Shown here: positions 10,555-20,420 of the stretch, in pieces
How the letters are laid out: each line of letters opens with the position of its first letter
Numbering within the stretch: the first letter of the stretch is position 1
Assembly (NCBI GenBank): GCA_034698045.1
Contig: JAQGAU010000308.1
Location: 1-31,427 of the forward strand
Origin: Paramacrobiotus richtersi
Lineage: Eukaryota; Tardigrada; Eutardigrada; Parachela; Macrobiotidae
Direction of reading: 5' to 3'
DNA length: 31,427 nucleotides
The notes under the pieces: generated by a model
The model's database searches: none
What the model saw: the letters and a program-made list of their open reading frames with translations, nothing else
Told to the model about the DNA's origin: nothing
Made by a program: the position numbers and the translations under genes

Positions 10555-12177
10555 TCACGATAGCGATGAGTTTCCACACTCCATACGAACCACATTTTTA
10601 GTAACGGTAATATCATCCTGGGACAGTCCATCATCTCCCAACTCCCACATCAGAACCATGTAGCTGACGACTGCACCCACTATCTACAACAAGAGTAAAC
10701 ACTGCAGCGGATGCAGCGGATGCAGCGGATAATTGGTGCAGTCGACTGTGCAGTGCCGTCGTTAGATTGTCCGTTGTATCATTTTGGGCAACTCAAGAGA
10801 TTAACATGGCTTTTGCATATCAGACACTATACGATAGATGAGGCTTTTCCAAGTATGACCCATGGGTCGATTGCCAGATTCCCCGTCAAACCGGCCAAGA
10901 CACCTCCACTATGTGAATTGTTAACATACTCTTACCGAAACGAATGGAAGTTAGACAGACTTACAGCCGCAACAAGTTGTCGGTTCACTAGGAAGAACTT
11001 GCCAATGGTGAATCCTACCGGTCGCGACTGCAGTTTGTTAATGTAGAAGAACATTAATCTTTGCTGTTTGGCGTCGTTGATTAGTTTGAGAATTTCGTAA
11101 AAGTAGTCGATGATAGCGTCCGCCTATGAAAATAAAAAACATGCCATTGTGAGTAAACAGGTACGGACTGTATATTGATGCCACATAGTTTAACAATATA
11201 GCCGACCATAATTTCACCTTTTCGCTGACAAAGGTCAAGCATAATGTGTCTGCGGTTAACCACACCATGGCGACTGCAACTCCCTTTAGCTGGTCGAATG
11301 CCCAGGTATGCAGACTTGCAATCAGCACTAACGTTATCAAGTTCTCGCTGTATTTTGAGAAATAATAAAACGCTATACAGGCGTCTAGCTGAAGAACAGC
11401 TTTTCCAAGCTGTGCGTGGTCATCTAATAACGAAACCATCATTTGTGGATCAGGTGTTTCACTTTTCAACGCTTCCCTGGCGGAGCTCTCAATTTGCGCG
11501 AAGGAGAAACCGGTAGTTGCTGTAATAACAATCAAACATACGAAGACCGTATAGAATATAGCTTGGTAAACAGTCCACTGAATTAAGATATGAATACACG
11601 CTACACGGAAAAAGAATGGATGAGACACCAGAGAAGGTATCAAACCGGGAATTGCAGCGATCCCTTCGTTCGTTGGCCAGTTTGCCAAGACTCGTATATC
11701 TTGCCATACGTTCCATAGAAACCAGATGGATGTTAAACCAGAGACGATCATCGTAATGGCAGACACATAGTTTTTCGTTCGTTGTGTGAAATAAATGACG
11801 GTAGTCTGATCAACATTACGTAGAGCGTTTAAGATTTCTTCGTGCATAACAATGAGATGGAGATAAGCACATGGCGAAACGACATTACCCAAAACTGCGC
11901 AGATGTAGTTGATTGCTGCTGTCGCGAACGAGGTGTTTTTTGAGTTACCATTGTTAGTAAACTGAATATAAACATCGGCAGTAGAAATGACAACGATGGT
12001 AAGAATATGGATGAGCACCCATATTCTCCAGATCAGTGCCCAGACTCTGTTTGCGCAGACTGATGTTGATTGCTTTCCGTCCCGCAAAGGAAGTACTCCG
12101 AATCCCCCTAACCGCAAAAGAACAAAATGGAATTCCAAGCATTTCGTTAAATATCCGACTGGCAGTGCAGGATGCAT
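10555..12177 (-). CDS. Gustatory receptor-like 7TM protein (GR-C), intact, 3 exons
   Basis: Exons on the minus strand are 12177-11218, 11123-10965 and 10683-10555, all phase 0 (AAAAG|GTGAAA, CATAG|GCG, GCT|GTAAGT, TGTAG|ATA), giving 415 aa. I chose ATG 12177 (MHPALPVGYL), which aligns with GR-A and GR-B; the frame is open a little further upstream but without an ATG. N-terminal LRLGGFGVLPLR is followed by TM1 (RVWALIWRIWVLIHILTIVVIS), then several further hydrophobic spans, the exon-2 motif QSRPVGFTIGKFFLVN, and in the last exon IVGAVVSYMVLMWEL (374-388). That last motif is the TYhhhhhQF site with S for T and WE for QF. It is the intact twin of pseudogene GR-B and more distant from GR-A. Inferred: a plasma-membrane chemoreceptor channel subunit with unknown ligand. 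Confidence 0.86.
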
Positions 12178-13236
12178 TCTAGTCTGTGACCTTTCCACGG
12201 TATCTTTTTAACAATATTTCTGACTCGTTACAATGTCTGAACACACGTCCGTTAACAAATCATTTTACGGTGATCATTCTCAAACAGACCGCAACCCCTT
12301 TGGGCTTGTCGATGTCAACAATTAAAGCTAACAAAATGACATACGATAGGGGCGTTGGTATCAGTAAAATTAACATTCTGGTATCCTGCTCCCTGCGGCA
12401 TGTGTGCCTGACCATATATCATGTGATATCCTGCTACTTTAGCGACGCAACATATGCAGCACTTTTCATAAAACCAGAATTAGATATTTTTGGTATCAGT
12501 TGTGTATTTTTTCCTGTTTGTGTATTTCTTACTGTACAAGCTCTCGTTGGATTTTCAATTTTGCTATCATATCAGTAATTATTGAAAACTACATTTTCAT
12601 AATTCACGTTCGTACGGTGGTATTCGAGTAATTTAAACTATCAGAATATTTGTCTGCAATTTGTACGTGCGGTGTGCATGCTCACCGCATCGCAGGTACG
12701 ATGCGAAATGTTAATACTAAAATGAAACGCTATGACAGTTTAATTTTCGTCACTCAACGTTTATTTGTCAGCCTTCACTGTGGAAACGTTCTCCGACTGT
12801 ACAGCCACAGGACCAGCGATCCCATTTAAGTACAATGGTCATCGATTACGAAGCGCTGATAATATGCGATCATCCAAAAAATCTAGGGTTTGTGGTTACT
12901 ACCTTCTTGTTTTTGGTTACATGTTGACAAACCGACAGTAGATTGTGGTCGTAGAAGAATCAGGATCTAGCTCAAATTATGTTGCGGACCCGAGAACAAC
13001 CGACTGCAAAACCTTGAGAAAAAACCATTTTTACTGTACAGTTGTATGTGTACATTACCAAAAGCATATAGATTCCTGTCAGCATACAGCGAAAGTTTTG
13101 TAGACGAAAGTATCTAGTACTCCTTTAGAATATTACGTTTAAACTTCACTGTATTCAGCCCGTTGGCTAGGCATTAAAGGCAGCAGTGCTAACAATTCTG
13201 GTTAAAACATTGATTTTCCATGCAGCAACGTCCGTA
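12178..13236. other. Spacer between MS4A-E2 and GR-C
   Basis: No gene was recognised. The near-gene part resembles the B/E1 spacer (TCTCAAACAGA...CCCC..TGG near 12275 and 5365). The 1059-bp length exceeds the 676 bp of the block-1 equivalent, so one copy has gained or lost sequence. TTTATT at 12760-12765 could serve as a minus-strand poly(A) signal for E2 but is distant. Confidence 0.4.
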
Positions 13237-14364
13237 TCAGTGTTTTTGACTATAGACATAGTTCCTGTTTGCCGCTGACGGCGCTGGTAGAGTGGCACTG
13301 TATCCGTACTGCGGTGCGACGCTCCCGTGTTGCGGGGGTACTATGTACACCTGTCCTTGCTGTGCTGGATTGTACATGACGGTCTGTACTCCAACATATT
13401 GTCCAGGATAATACGGCTGCGCTGCCATCCCATACCGGTTATCCTGCAGCTTGCACACATTGATTCCCACTATTACAGCCATTCCCAGACTGACCGCCAG
13501 CATAATAGCATGAAAGACAAAACTGGCAATAACGAACCCTCTCCCATAGCACCATTCGTCAAGAGCGTAATTCGGATCGCCGCACCGACGGTATTCAATG
13601 GTATTGTTGGCAAAAGCTACCAGAAGGATTGAAAATGTAAACATTATACCGATAGCGGCTAGGCACGAGAGGATGCTCATAACCATGGATGTAATCAGCA
13701 GGCATTTGTGAGAACTTGACGAAGTACAGCCGGGCAATGGGTTCCATGCTGCAATTCCGAAGGATCCAGTTATAGTGTAGAAGATTCCTAACATCACTCC
13801 GGAAAAGGAGAAGGTGAAGATGAGCGTCTGGTAAATAGGAGCGGTGGCAAACTCTGCAACAACAAGCTTTTCATAAATGTCTCTGTTGTTACGCTGCGGT
13901 CATGGCTTGCGATTGACATGAGTAGCGTATTGTTTCGGGGGAGACACTGTACGTCACTGACCGGGATTTGTGCAGTAACGGTCTAGCTGCCATAGTTAAT
14001 ATAAAACGTTAATATCGATTTCGAGAAAGTTTTTTTCGTCTAGATCACTGGTAAGTATGTATAAGCTCGAATACTATCTGTAACATAGTGAAGCAGACGA
14101 GCGTGCTGTTATTTCTACACATACGTAATCTGCATAGAAAACTGTCCAAATATTGGTCCAGAAATTCACACTGTGACTAAACAATACAGATATTACTTAG
14201 GTCTGTTATCCGAAGTTTTCGAACAGAAGTCAAAAGTAGTTATACTATTTTCACGTACGGATGATATCGCCCATGATCAACCCGACTCCACACAAAACTT
14301 GTATTATGCCAAATGCCACAATCAGCAGGGGCTGGTACAAAGTGGTCGTGCTGTTCGAAATCAT
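13237..14364 (-). CDS. MS4A/CD20-like four-span membrane protein E2, intact, 2 exons
   Basis: Exons on the minus strand are 14364-14259 (106 nt, phase 1, ATCC|GTACGT) and 13853-13237 (after GTTGCAG|AG), giving 240 aa. This is the paralogue of E1 with the same exon-1 length and splice phase. TM1 carries FGIIQVLCGVGLIMGD, TM2 YTITGSFGIAA, TM3 LLITSMVMSILSCLA. The TM3-TM4 loop has a Cys pair (RRCGD...EWCYG), and TM4 is SFVFHAIMLAVSLGMAVIVG. The tail repeats Tyr/Pro motifs (QPYYPGQY, QVYIVPPQ, APQYGYS). The intron (405 bp) is longer than that of E1 (290 bp). It differs from the plus-strand F proteins by its cysteine-bearing loop. Molecular partner unknown; a modulator of a membrane receptor or channel is the family-level guess. 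Confidence 0.86.
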
Positions 14365-14740
14365 TTTTGACTGTAGTATTGATGCTGATACCGTAGAAGT
14401 ATACGCTCAGAGAAAGACCGTCTGAAAACTCGAACTCAACTACCATATGAATAGTCACAAGAAAGAAACAGTTATCATGTTCACACAAGCAAGTTTGATT
14501 GGCAGCTCTGAGCTCTCCCTTTGCACCGCCAGTCTTTCCGAAGACGTGGTTCCTTCCGTCGGTCTATTTTTATGCCACGCTTACTGATATCGATGGCGGA
14601 GAAAAAAGCAAGACTTGTAACATGTGTTGCTCTGCCCATGCCGGCATTAGCGCAGCGGCGGCAAAAGGAACATAAAAAGATCTCCATCCACATACACTCC
14701 CATGATGTAGGTAGATAACCACCCTCCACTGTCACTATTC
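14365..14740 (-). promoter_or_regulatory. Promoter region of MS4A-E2
   Basis: A TATA-like element on the minus strand (plus strand CTATTTTTATG at 14563-14573) is placed as in E1. The stretch 14525-14700 matches 7121-7300 (CAGTCTTTC, TCTATTTTTAT, GATCTCCATCCA/CGTTTCCATCCA). Homology to block 1 ends near 14710. Confidence 0.45.
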
Positions 14741-16095
14741 AAAAATGCTCTGATGCGGATAGTTGCACGAAATTGTTTTGATACCATTCGGTTTACAAGG
14801 CTGTACGAACAGTGCGTTCGTAGTGCGCTTAACAAATTAACAACTTTGCAGATTATTAGCTATGCATCGATTATCGAATTATCTACACGATTCTTGAACT
14901 ACGTAATGTCAGCCAACATGGTCAAGCACGTGAATATGGCATACGTTGCTTTTCGAGGTCAGAGTTATGTTAACCTATCTACAAAATAAGATTAAATCGT
15001 TTCATGTACGTGTTCAAGAAGAAGCTGCTCATGCACAGTCGAAAAGAAAACGTGATGCTTCAGCTGCTTGGCATGTACGAATACGGCGGAATACTTCTAT
15101 ACATAACCGGGTAATAACCGGGATATCGGTTTTTTTACCCCCGAATTTTGACCAACACCGACGGTATGATTTTACCACTAGTGCGGCAGAATGGAGAAGT
15201 ATAAATTGTCCGCTTGCTGCGACATTTCCTTATTGGAAATGCCATATTCACAATTAATGGTCCCGGTTATAGCAGTATGCCAGTAAGTACTGTATGTGTC
15301 TGTGGAAGCGCAAAAAATATTGCCGAGATTCTGCATGGTAAACTGGTAGCCACTGGATTGACTGTTTTTGCCAGCTGCCCTTTTTATTTTTCGCTTGAAA
15401 TTGCACTGCATCCAGATTATTCCACACAACGAATATCCCCCACGAATGCAGGACATATTATCTTAAATCGGACATTTGACCCGTTCTAATCTGACTTTGG
15501 TGAATCTCGTTCAGATCTCTCGGGTAGACTGCGGACGTTGGGGGAGGCCCTCGAATTGTTGGCTCGAATCCGGACAGACAGGGCTTTTTGGTAATCATAC
15601 GAAGGTTTACTTACAACGTACAACAAGTTAGCAGTCTTTTGTTTAATACCGTAGAATATTAAAGTGATAGCTTTTGACTGGCCATTCGCCTTACCACGAT
15701 TTAGAAAGGATAGTGGTGATCTGAATTCGGCTGTTCTTATATAATCGTTGGTAAGTTCTCATCATGAGCGGAAGTACGTAACGCGAATCGGTGAGTCTGG
15801 CACACGTCGTAGAGCACGGACCTGCACGGTCAACCGGTAACCACGAATCCACGATGAAGCAAGTACACACGTTGTATGTAGATCTGGCACGCGTAGAACA
15901 CGGTAAGCACGACATCCGCAGGATGCGGGCAGCACGTTTATTAGAACGCCAAGCACGAACCGGATTACAGAGACTGAAGTTAGTTCACCAAAGTTAGCAG
16001 GTTAGAGGCATTAGTCACGAGAATGTTGGTCTAAGCATTTCCAGTTGAGCTGTTACCTATCAGAAGGATTACTTTTGCTACAATATTGACTAATA
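14741..16095. other. About 1.35 kb without counterpart in block 1
   Basis: Homology to the E1 flank stops near 14710 and resumes near 16100, so this stretch was inserted in block 2 or lost from block 1. No open frame resembles a known family. Positions 15533-15610 contain a B-box-like GGCTCGAATCC inside a short repeat whose diverged partner is at 16442-16520, perhaps a tRNA-derived SINE fragment. At 15800-15920 two short related stretches (CACACGTCGTAGAGCACGG and CACGCGTAGAACACGG) occur. Nothing else was recognised. Confidence 0.4.
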
Positions 16096-16109
16096 GTATA
16101 CCAAAGGTA

Positions 16110-16330
16110 CGGGTCTGGAATTGCAGGGGTTCGTAATGGTGAAGTAGAATGTGCATATGTTTAATGTGACCTTTCGCTATTGAAACAGCGCCAAACATGT
16201 CAAAACGGTCCCGTCTCTCGAGAGCATTACGTTTGTGCAAACACACAGAAATATTGCCGAAAATGTCTGTTCCAAACTTCTAATTACCGCTCACTTTATG
16301 ACTGACCGAATGACTAGTTTTTCCAGTGAC
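16110..16330. repeat. Duplicated flank, copy 2 (partner at 7330-7520)
   Basis: Matches 7330-7520 in the same orientation (TTTAATGTGACCTTTCGCTA, AAAACGGTCCCGTCTC, AATTACCGCTCA). It marks the far end of the duplicated block. Confidence 0.6.
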
Positions 16331-16808
16331 TGTTTTCGCTGAATATTGCAGTGCTTTCTTGGGAACAATGCAGCGAACGATTTTCTGAGAAATCAAAACA
16401 TTATAAACCGGACCTTACCCATCACAAGGATTTGTCTGGGCCGACTGCATACGGTGGGGGAAGTCCCATTGCCACCGCGAAACCGAGCAGACAGAGTTTA
16501 CTGTAATCGTAACTTCGTAAGCACTGGACGTCAGCTTACTCTTATTGGCAGTCAGGTCGGTGAGTTGAGGTGCGCCCATCCTCTCTTACCAGTACCCGAC
16601 GCATTGCACTTTGCAGTTCAGGCACGTCAGTTTGAGAATCCGGACATTCGCTTATAATCGCGGAAGTTTGGATCAAGCAGTCCGTATTCTACCGTCGAGC
16701 CAAAACGCTCGTTATTAGGCTGTTTTACTCTTAAGGTGCTTCCATCTTTTTGTGGCATTCTGCCATTGTTTCCTCAAAGTCTGACGAAGTTTTATTTGAG
16801 CACTTAAA
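16331..16808. other. Upstream region of the p62-like gene
   Basis: No gene was recognised. Positions 16442-16520 (GACTGCATACGGTGGGGGAA, AGACAGAGTT) are a diverged copy of 15533-15610. The last 100 bp before ATG 16809 is T-rich and presumably holds the 5' UTR; no TATA box is obvious. Confidence 0.4.
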
Positions 16809-18306
16809 ATGTCAGAGTTCAGTGTGAAGCTCTATCTAGAGGCTGAGGGTGAAATTCGTCATTTCTCGTCTCAGGCATGGCACTATGAGGATTTCAAAAA
16901 CCAAGTTCGCGAACTCACTGGTTGTGATAATTTTCGGCTGTTTGCAAAAGGTAAAGCGTCAGAACTTTAACCGGATTCCACCGCCTTATTTACAGTAGTA
17001 TTTAATATTGATTTTAACAAGTTAGTTTAAGACTCAAGTCCTTCGTTCAGAATCGTTGGTCATGGCAAATTTGTTTCAAATTAGAGTTTGTTTCATATTT
17101 CGGTAATCGGTATTGCACGTTTTTCTGCTCTCCGCCCCGTTGTTAATTTGAATTTTATTATTTCACTGCGGTTCCTCGAGATCGGGAGATCGTCAGTTTT
17201 AGGATGGTTACCTCGATGTTTCGGGATTTGTTTCAGATACCGAGGGCGATTTGATTGTGGTTGGATCAAACTGGGAACTGCGGAAAGTGCGACAGTGTCT
17301 TGATCGAGATTATTTGCGCATACATCTGCGCTCCACCAAGAACCCATCCGAAACGGCCAAAAACAAGACGATCCATACAAGTGTGTCATGCAGTGGTTGC
17401 CAGGGCGAAGTGGCTGGGACGCGTTACAAATGTTTGGAGTGCCCGAATTACGATCTGTGCGAGAAATGCATGGGAAATGGTTCACACTGCGAGCACGACA
17501 TGCTTGCTGCACGTTCTCCCCAAAGTCAGGAGCTCAAGGTAAGTCCGAGTTTGTCACTTCATTTTTCACAATTCATCACTTTTAACGAATTGTGGTTTCG
17601 TTTTTCAGAAACTGCTTGCGCAGGGACCAGGTACTCGGAAAAATACCCCACAGCCGACCTATCACAGTTTTGTCCACAGCATCGGGGATCCTCGAGTTAC
17701 GTTGTTTTACGATGGGAAGAGGGTGGTGTTGGACAACAACGACAGTCAGCAGATACTTGAGAGTGATGAGACGATCGGCAACGCGTCCAAGAACATAGTG
17801 GAAGCCATCGATTCGTTAAAGGACCAAGTTGAACGGCTTGCGGAAGTTATGGGAAGGGAAAAGAAAGAACAAATGGCAGTATTGCAGGCGAAGGAACCAA
17901 ATAAAGCCTCAGAGGATCATGAGAAAGGGGAGAATGCTTCTGCCAGAGTGGATGCTGGAACGGTCGTGGCTGAAAAACCGCAGTCGGACACGAACGGTCA
18001 GGCGCCGAGTCCATTGCTGACGGGTAAGGCTGGATTCGTTAAAGCATTAACAGTTCAGTGCGACACTGAAGAGCGCCACAGTTAAAATCCTTCTTTGAAC
18101 CTGGAGATACCACTTTTATCAACTCTTGTTGTTGAATTTTTATAGCAAAGGAAATGAGCGATGGATTCGACATCTTGGATATGAGGTGGGACTGGGTAGA
18201 ATGCGTGGCTCTACGGAAGTTTTGCGTCAAATTTAATGGGGATACCTCGCGAGTGCTACATTTCCTGGAGTTAGTGTCGCATCTGAAGAATCTGTTACGT
18301 TCCTGA
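16809..18306 (+). CDS. SQSTM1: p62/sequestosome-1-like autophagy receptor, 4 exons
   Basis: Exons are 16809-16950, 17237-17538, 17609-18023 and 18146-18306, joined in phases 1, 0 and 1 with GT-AG ends, giving 339 aa. Residues 1-80 form a PB1 domain: FSVKLYL with Lys7 at the same place as human p62 Lys7, EIRHF, and the acidic OPCA motif DTEGDL (48-53). Residues 97-142 form a ZZ zinc finger with Cys99/102/113/116/122/125 and His131/134, closely matching the p62 VGTRYKC...YDLC pattern. Residues about 209-243 are a charged amphipathic helix, probably a coiled coil. The tail (290-339) ends FNGDTSRVLHFLELVSHLKNLLRS, a UBA-like helical region without the usual MGF loop. Known role of the family: PB1 polymerisation and delivery of ubiquitinated cargo to autophagosomes. 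No classical DDWTHL-type LC3 motif is visible; WDWV near 303 is a weak candidate. Confidence 0.88.
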
Positions 18307-18739
18307 ATCCTGTCCGTGTTCCGCGTCATATCTTCTGCATTCCAGCACCGACATAGGGTAGTTTCGGGTATTAACAGTTCTGTGGTATATACAGTAATGC
18401 TTTAATTTAACCACTTGTTGGTTGTCTAGTATCTGTGTGTGCGTATGTGTGTCTATTACAATAAGCCAGTTTTCAGTATTTCGGTATGATTGTTTTAGAT
18501 GGAATTGTGTATGTGGTTTTACATTCTATTCTGGTATTCGACCAGACCCGAAGTCCCTGATCTGTCTGATCTTGTGTTGTAATAATAAATATTATGAATT
18601 TGCCTGCCATAAGTTGTATATGTATTGTACACACACAGATTTGCGAGAATGTGAAAAACCACACAGTTTCAAAAGCCACTAATCACGTGGGTATTCCAAG
18701 GGACCCCTATCGTTGATCAGGCGAAGGAGACGGCCAAGA
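18307..18739. other. 3' region of the p62-like gene
   Basis: No further coding sequence was seen. TATTACAATAAGCCAG and GTATGATTGTTTT (18454-18500) are matched in the flank of the p62 partial copy (about 22800-22855). The end abuts the hAT-like element's target duplication. Confidence 0.5.
18584..18589 (+). terminator. Candidate poly(A) signal of the p62-like gene
   Basis: AATAAA, 278 nt past the stop, followed by TATTATGAATTTG. Confidence 0.5.
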
Positions 18740-19587
18740 CAGTGTTGTTTTAATAATTAAAAGTAAGTAGTAAATCTTAATTATTAAGGGCTTTTGAGCC
18801 CTTAATAATTAAGTAAATAGTAAGCCGCTGCCGGAGACCAGTAGTAAATAGTAACTGAATATTAGAAGTGCTGCTTTCGGAAATATTAAATAGTAAGTAA
18901 AATTAGCAATCAGCCACTCTTTCTGTTATAATAATTAAAACAGGCCTTTTACTATCCAGCAACAAATAAAAGAATGCCGTCGATATGACAAAGTCGTTGT
19001 TCGAAATCGGACATCCTACATCCTAGGTACAGTGAACCGCGTAGCAGCGCCAGTTTCTGTTTCTGCAATATCGCCACAACGGTAATAGCGTCTCTGTTTC
19101 ACCTCCAACAGATGATGATTATGTGTAAGCGATGCACAGCGCTGGAAGCCTAACGGCTCTGCCAGATGTTTATTATTAAATATTAATCGAGCCAAATCTA
19201 ACTGGTAGATCGATACCATACTTATTGTTTAATTTTATTTTCTCGTTTTCGTCTTTTTGATTGTTTGTAATTACGGATACGAAAGTTTTGAACAGAAAAT
19301 GTTGCTTATTTTACGTTTGGACTACGGCTGACAGGTTCTGCATTCTGGTAAGACCACAGTGAACAGCTGGCTAATCTTGGCTCCGGATAGTAACCAAATA
19401 TTATAATATTTATAATAATTAAGTAAATAGTAGCGGCTGCAGAACAAAACATTAAATATTAAGTAAACAGTAAGCATAAGAATGGGGCGATAGTAAATAG
19501 TAAGTAAATATTAAAGGCCGAAAAATTGGGGATATTAAATAGTAACAGGTGTCAAAAAGTGATAGTAAAAACAACACTGGGCCAAGA
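18732..19587. mobile_element. Non-autonomous hAT-like DNA transposon, 840 bp, with 8-bp TSD
   Basis: The element spans 18740-19579. It begins CAGTGTTGTTTT and ends AAAACAACACTG, a perfect 12-bp terminal inverted repeat. It is bracketed by an exact 8-bp target duplication GGCCAAGA (18732-18739 and 19580-19587). An 8-bp duplication with short CAGTG...CACTG ends is the hAT pattern. It encodes no transposase. About 170 bp inside each end is packed with variants of AGTAAATAGTAA (18811, 18842, 18886, 19421, 19492, 19533), including the direct repeat TAATAATTAAGTAAATAGTA near 18804 and 19414. Subterminal repeats of this kind bind transposase in hAT elements. A 38-nt hairpin lies at 18776-18813. The intact TSD and ends suggest a fairly recent insertion. 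Confidence 0.88.
18776..18813. repeat. Perfect 17-bp hairpin inside the hAT-like element
   Basis: Arm CTTAATTATTAAGGGCT, 4-nt loop TTTG, then the exact reverse complement. It lies 36 bp inside the left terminus; the matching right subterminal region lacks it. Confidence 0.85.
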
Positions 19588-19688
19588 GAAACTCCACTGG
19601 TCTCGAGAATGCTGACTTATCGTACGCGCAAAGCATGATTTAAGTGTCCGAAACTAAGATTTTATTCTCGTATCAAAAGCTACTTCGC
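19588..19688. other. Short spacer between transposon and tRNA-like gene
   Basis: Nothing was recognised apart from the T5 terminator complement at its end (19689-19693). Confidence 0.4.
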
Positions 19689-19764
19689 AAAAAGTGCAAC
19701 CACGCGGGATCGAACCGCTGCGCTCTCGCTCTGTGGCCGAGCGTCATACGACTGAGCTAGCTGC
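19689..19764 (-). tRNA. tRNA-like Pol III gene, non-canonical (anticodon arm reads CCA)
   Basis: The minus strand 19764-19695 is 70 nt with all tRNA landmarks. The A box is TAGCTCAGTCG and the B box is GGTTCGATCCC. The acceptor stem GCAGCTA/TGGTTGC has 7 pairs, two of them wobble, with A as the discriminator base. The anticodon stem CGCTC/GAGCG is perfect with a 7-nt loop GGCCACA. The T-arm loop is TTCGATC, with one mismatch in its stem. A TTTTT terminator follows at 19693-19689. By position the anticodon is CCA (Trp), but residue 33 is G instead of the near-universal U and the D-arm has only three pairs with a short loop. A tRNA-derived pseudogene or short retrotransposon head is therefore as likely as a working tRNA. 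Confidence 0.55.
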
Positions 19765-20139
19765 ATTATTCACAAATAACTTAGAAAGGTTTTATCGCTC
19801 AACGTTTAACTGCGGCACAGCCGTCACTCACTCTTTTGTCAGATATCTAAAGATAATACTCGAACTAATGTTCTGCGCTACAATGGTTGCATGCCTGCAG
19901 TCTGTAGATGTACACGTATAATGTGCAGTTAGTTCAAAAGGCTTCTATAACGTTATAAAGAACCGGCACAACGCGCTTTGGACAAAACAATACAAATATT
20001 TGTAACAGCGTAATCGATCATGTTCCTTGTTCGGTTTGTAAAAATTGCAGAGTATCTTGCTGATATTCAGCTGTGAAGCCAGTGTCCATGCTATGGCGTG
20101 ATTGATTGGTGAATTGTGCATACTTGCAGAAGCTGGAAT
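19765..20139. other. Spacer; nothing recognised
   Basis: No gene, repeat or regulatory signal was recognised between the tRNA-like gene and the MS4A remnant. Confidence 0.4.
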
Positions 20140-20420
20140 TCATGACGAGCAAACGGAAACTACACACTGCTTTCTGTGAACTGGCTGCACAATTACGGCA
20201 GAACGACTTGCCAGTTTGCGCATATTAAATCTTGGGACAATAGTCGGCAACCCGCTAGCCAGAAGCATGAAAATATGAAAAATGAAGTCGGCAATCATAA
20301 ATCCGGTCCCACTGCACCGTCCATACCCTGCGTCGCCCCTGGAATTACCGTGAGAATTTGACGCGGAAAAGGCGATGAGCAGCAGCAGTGCAAACGTGAC
20401 CATCATACTAAGAGCGCCGC
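20140..20420 (-). pseudogene. MS4A-like remnant H (TM3-TM4 only)
   Basis: The minus-strand frame reads SGALSMMVTFALLLLIAFSAS (TM3 end), a short loop with GRCSGTGFMIADFIFH, then TM4 (IFMLLASGLPTIVPRFNMRKL), and stops soon after. It resembles the E/G group (compare WCSGYGFLIANFICH in G). TM1, TM2, exon 1 and most of the C-terminal tail are absent, and no first exon was found upstream to 20760. It is almost certainly a dead fragment. Confidence 0.65.

Noticed and set aside
15791-15997. Charged 68-codon frame with an internal near-repeat
   Set aside because: It starts only with GTG, is short, has no homologue in the window and lies in inserted non-coding sequence; the short internal repeat is only noted.
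17251-17760. Unspliced 169-codon frame covering the ZZ finger
   Set aside because: It reads through the intron at 17539-17608; the spliced model gives a full PB1-ZZ protein in frame across four exons.
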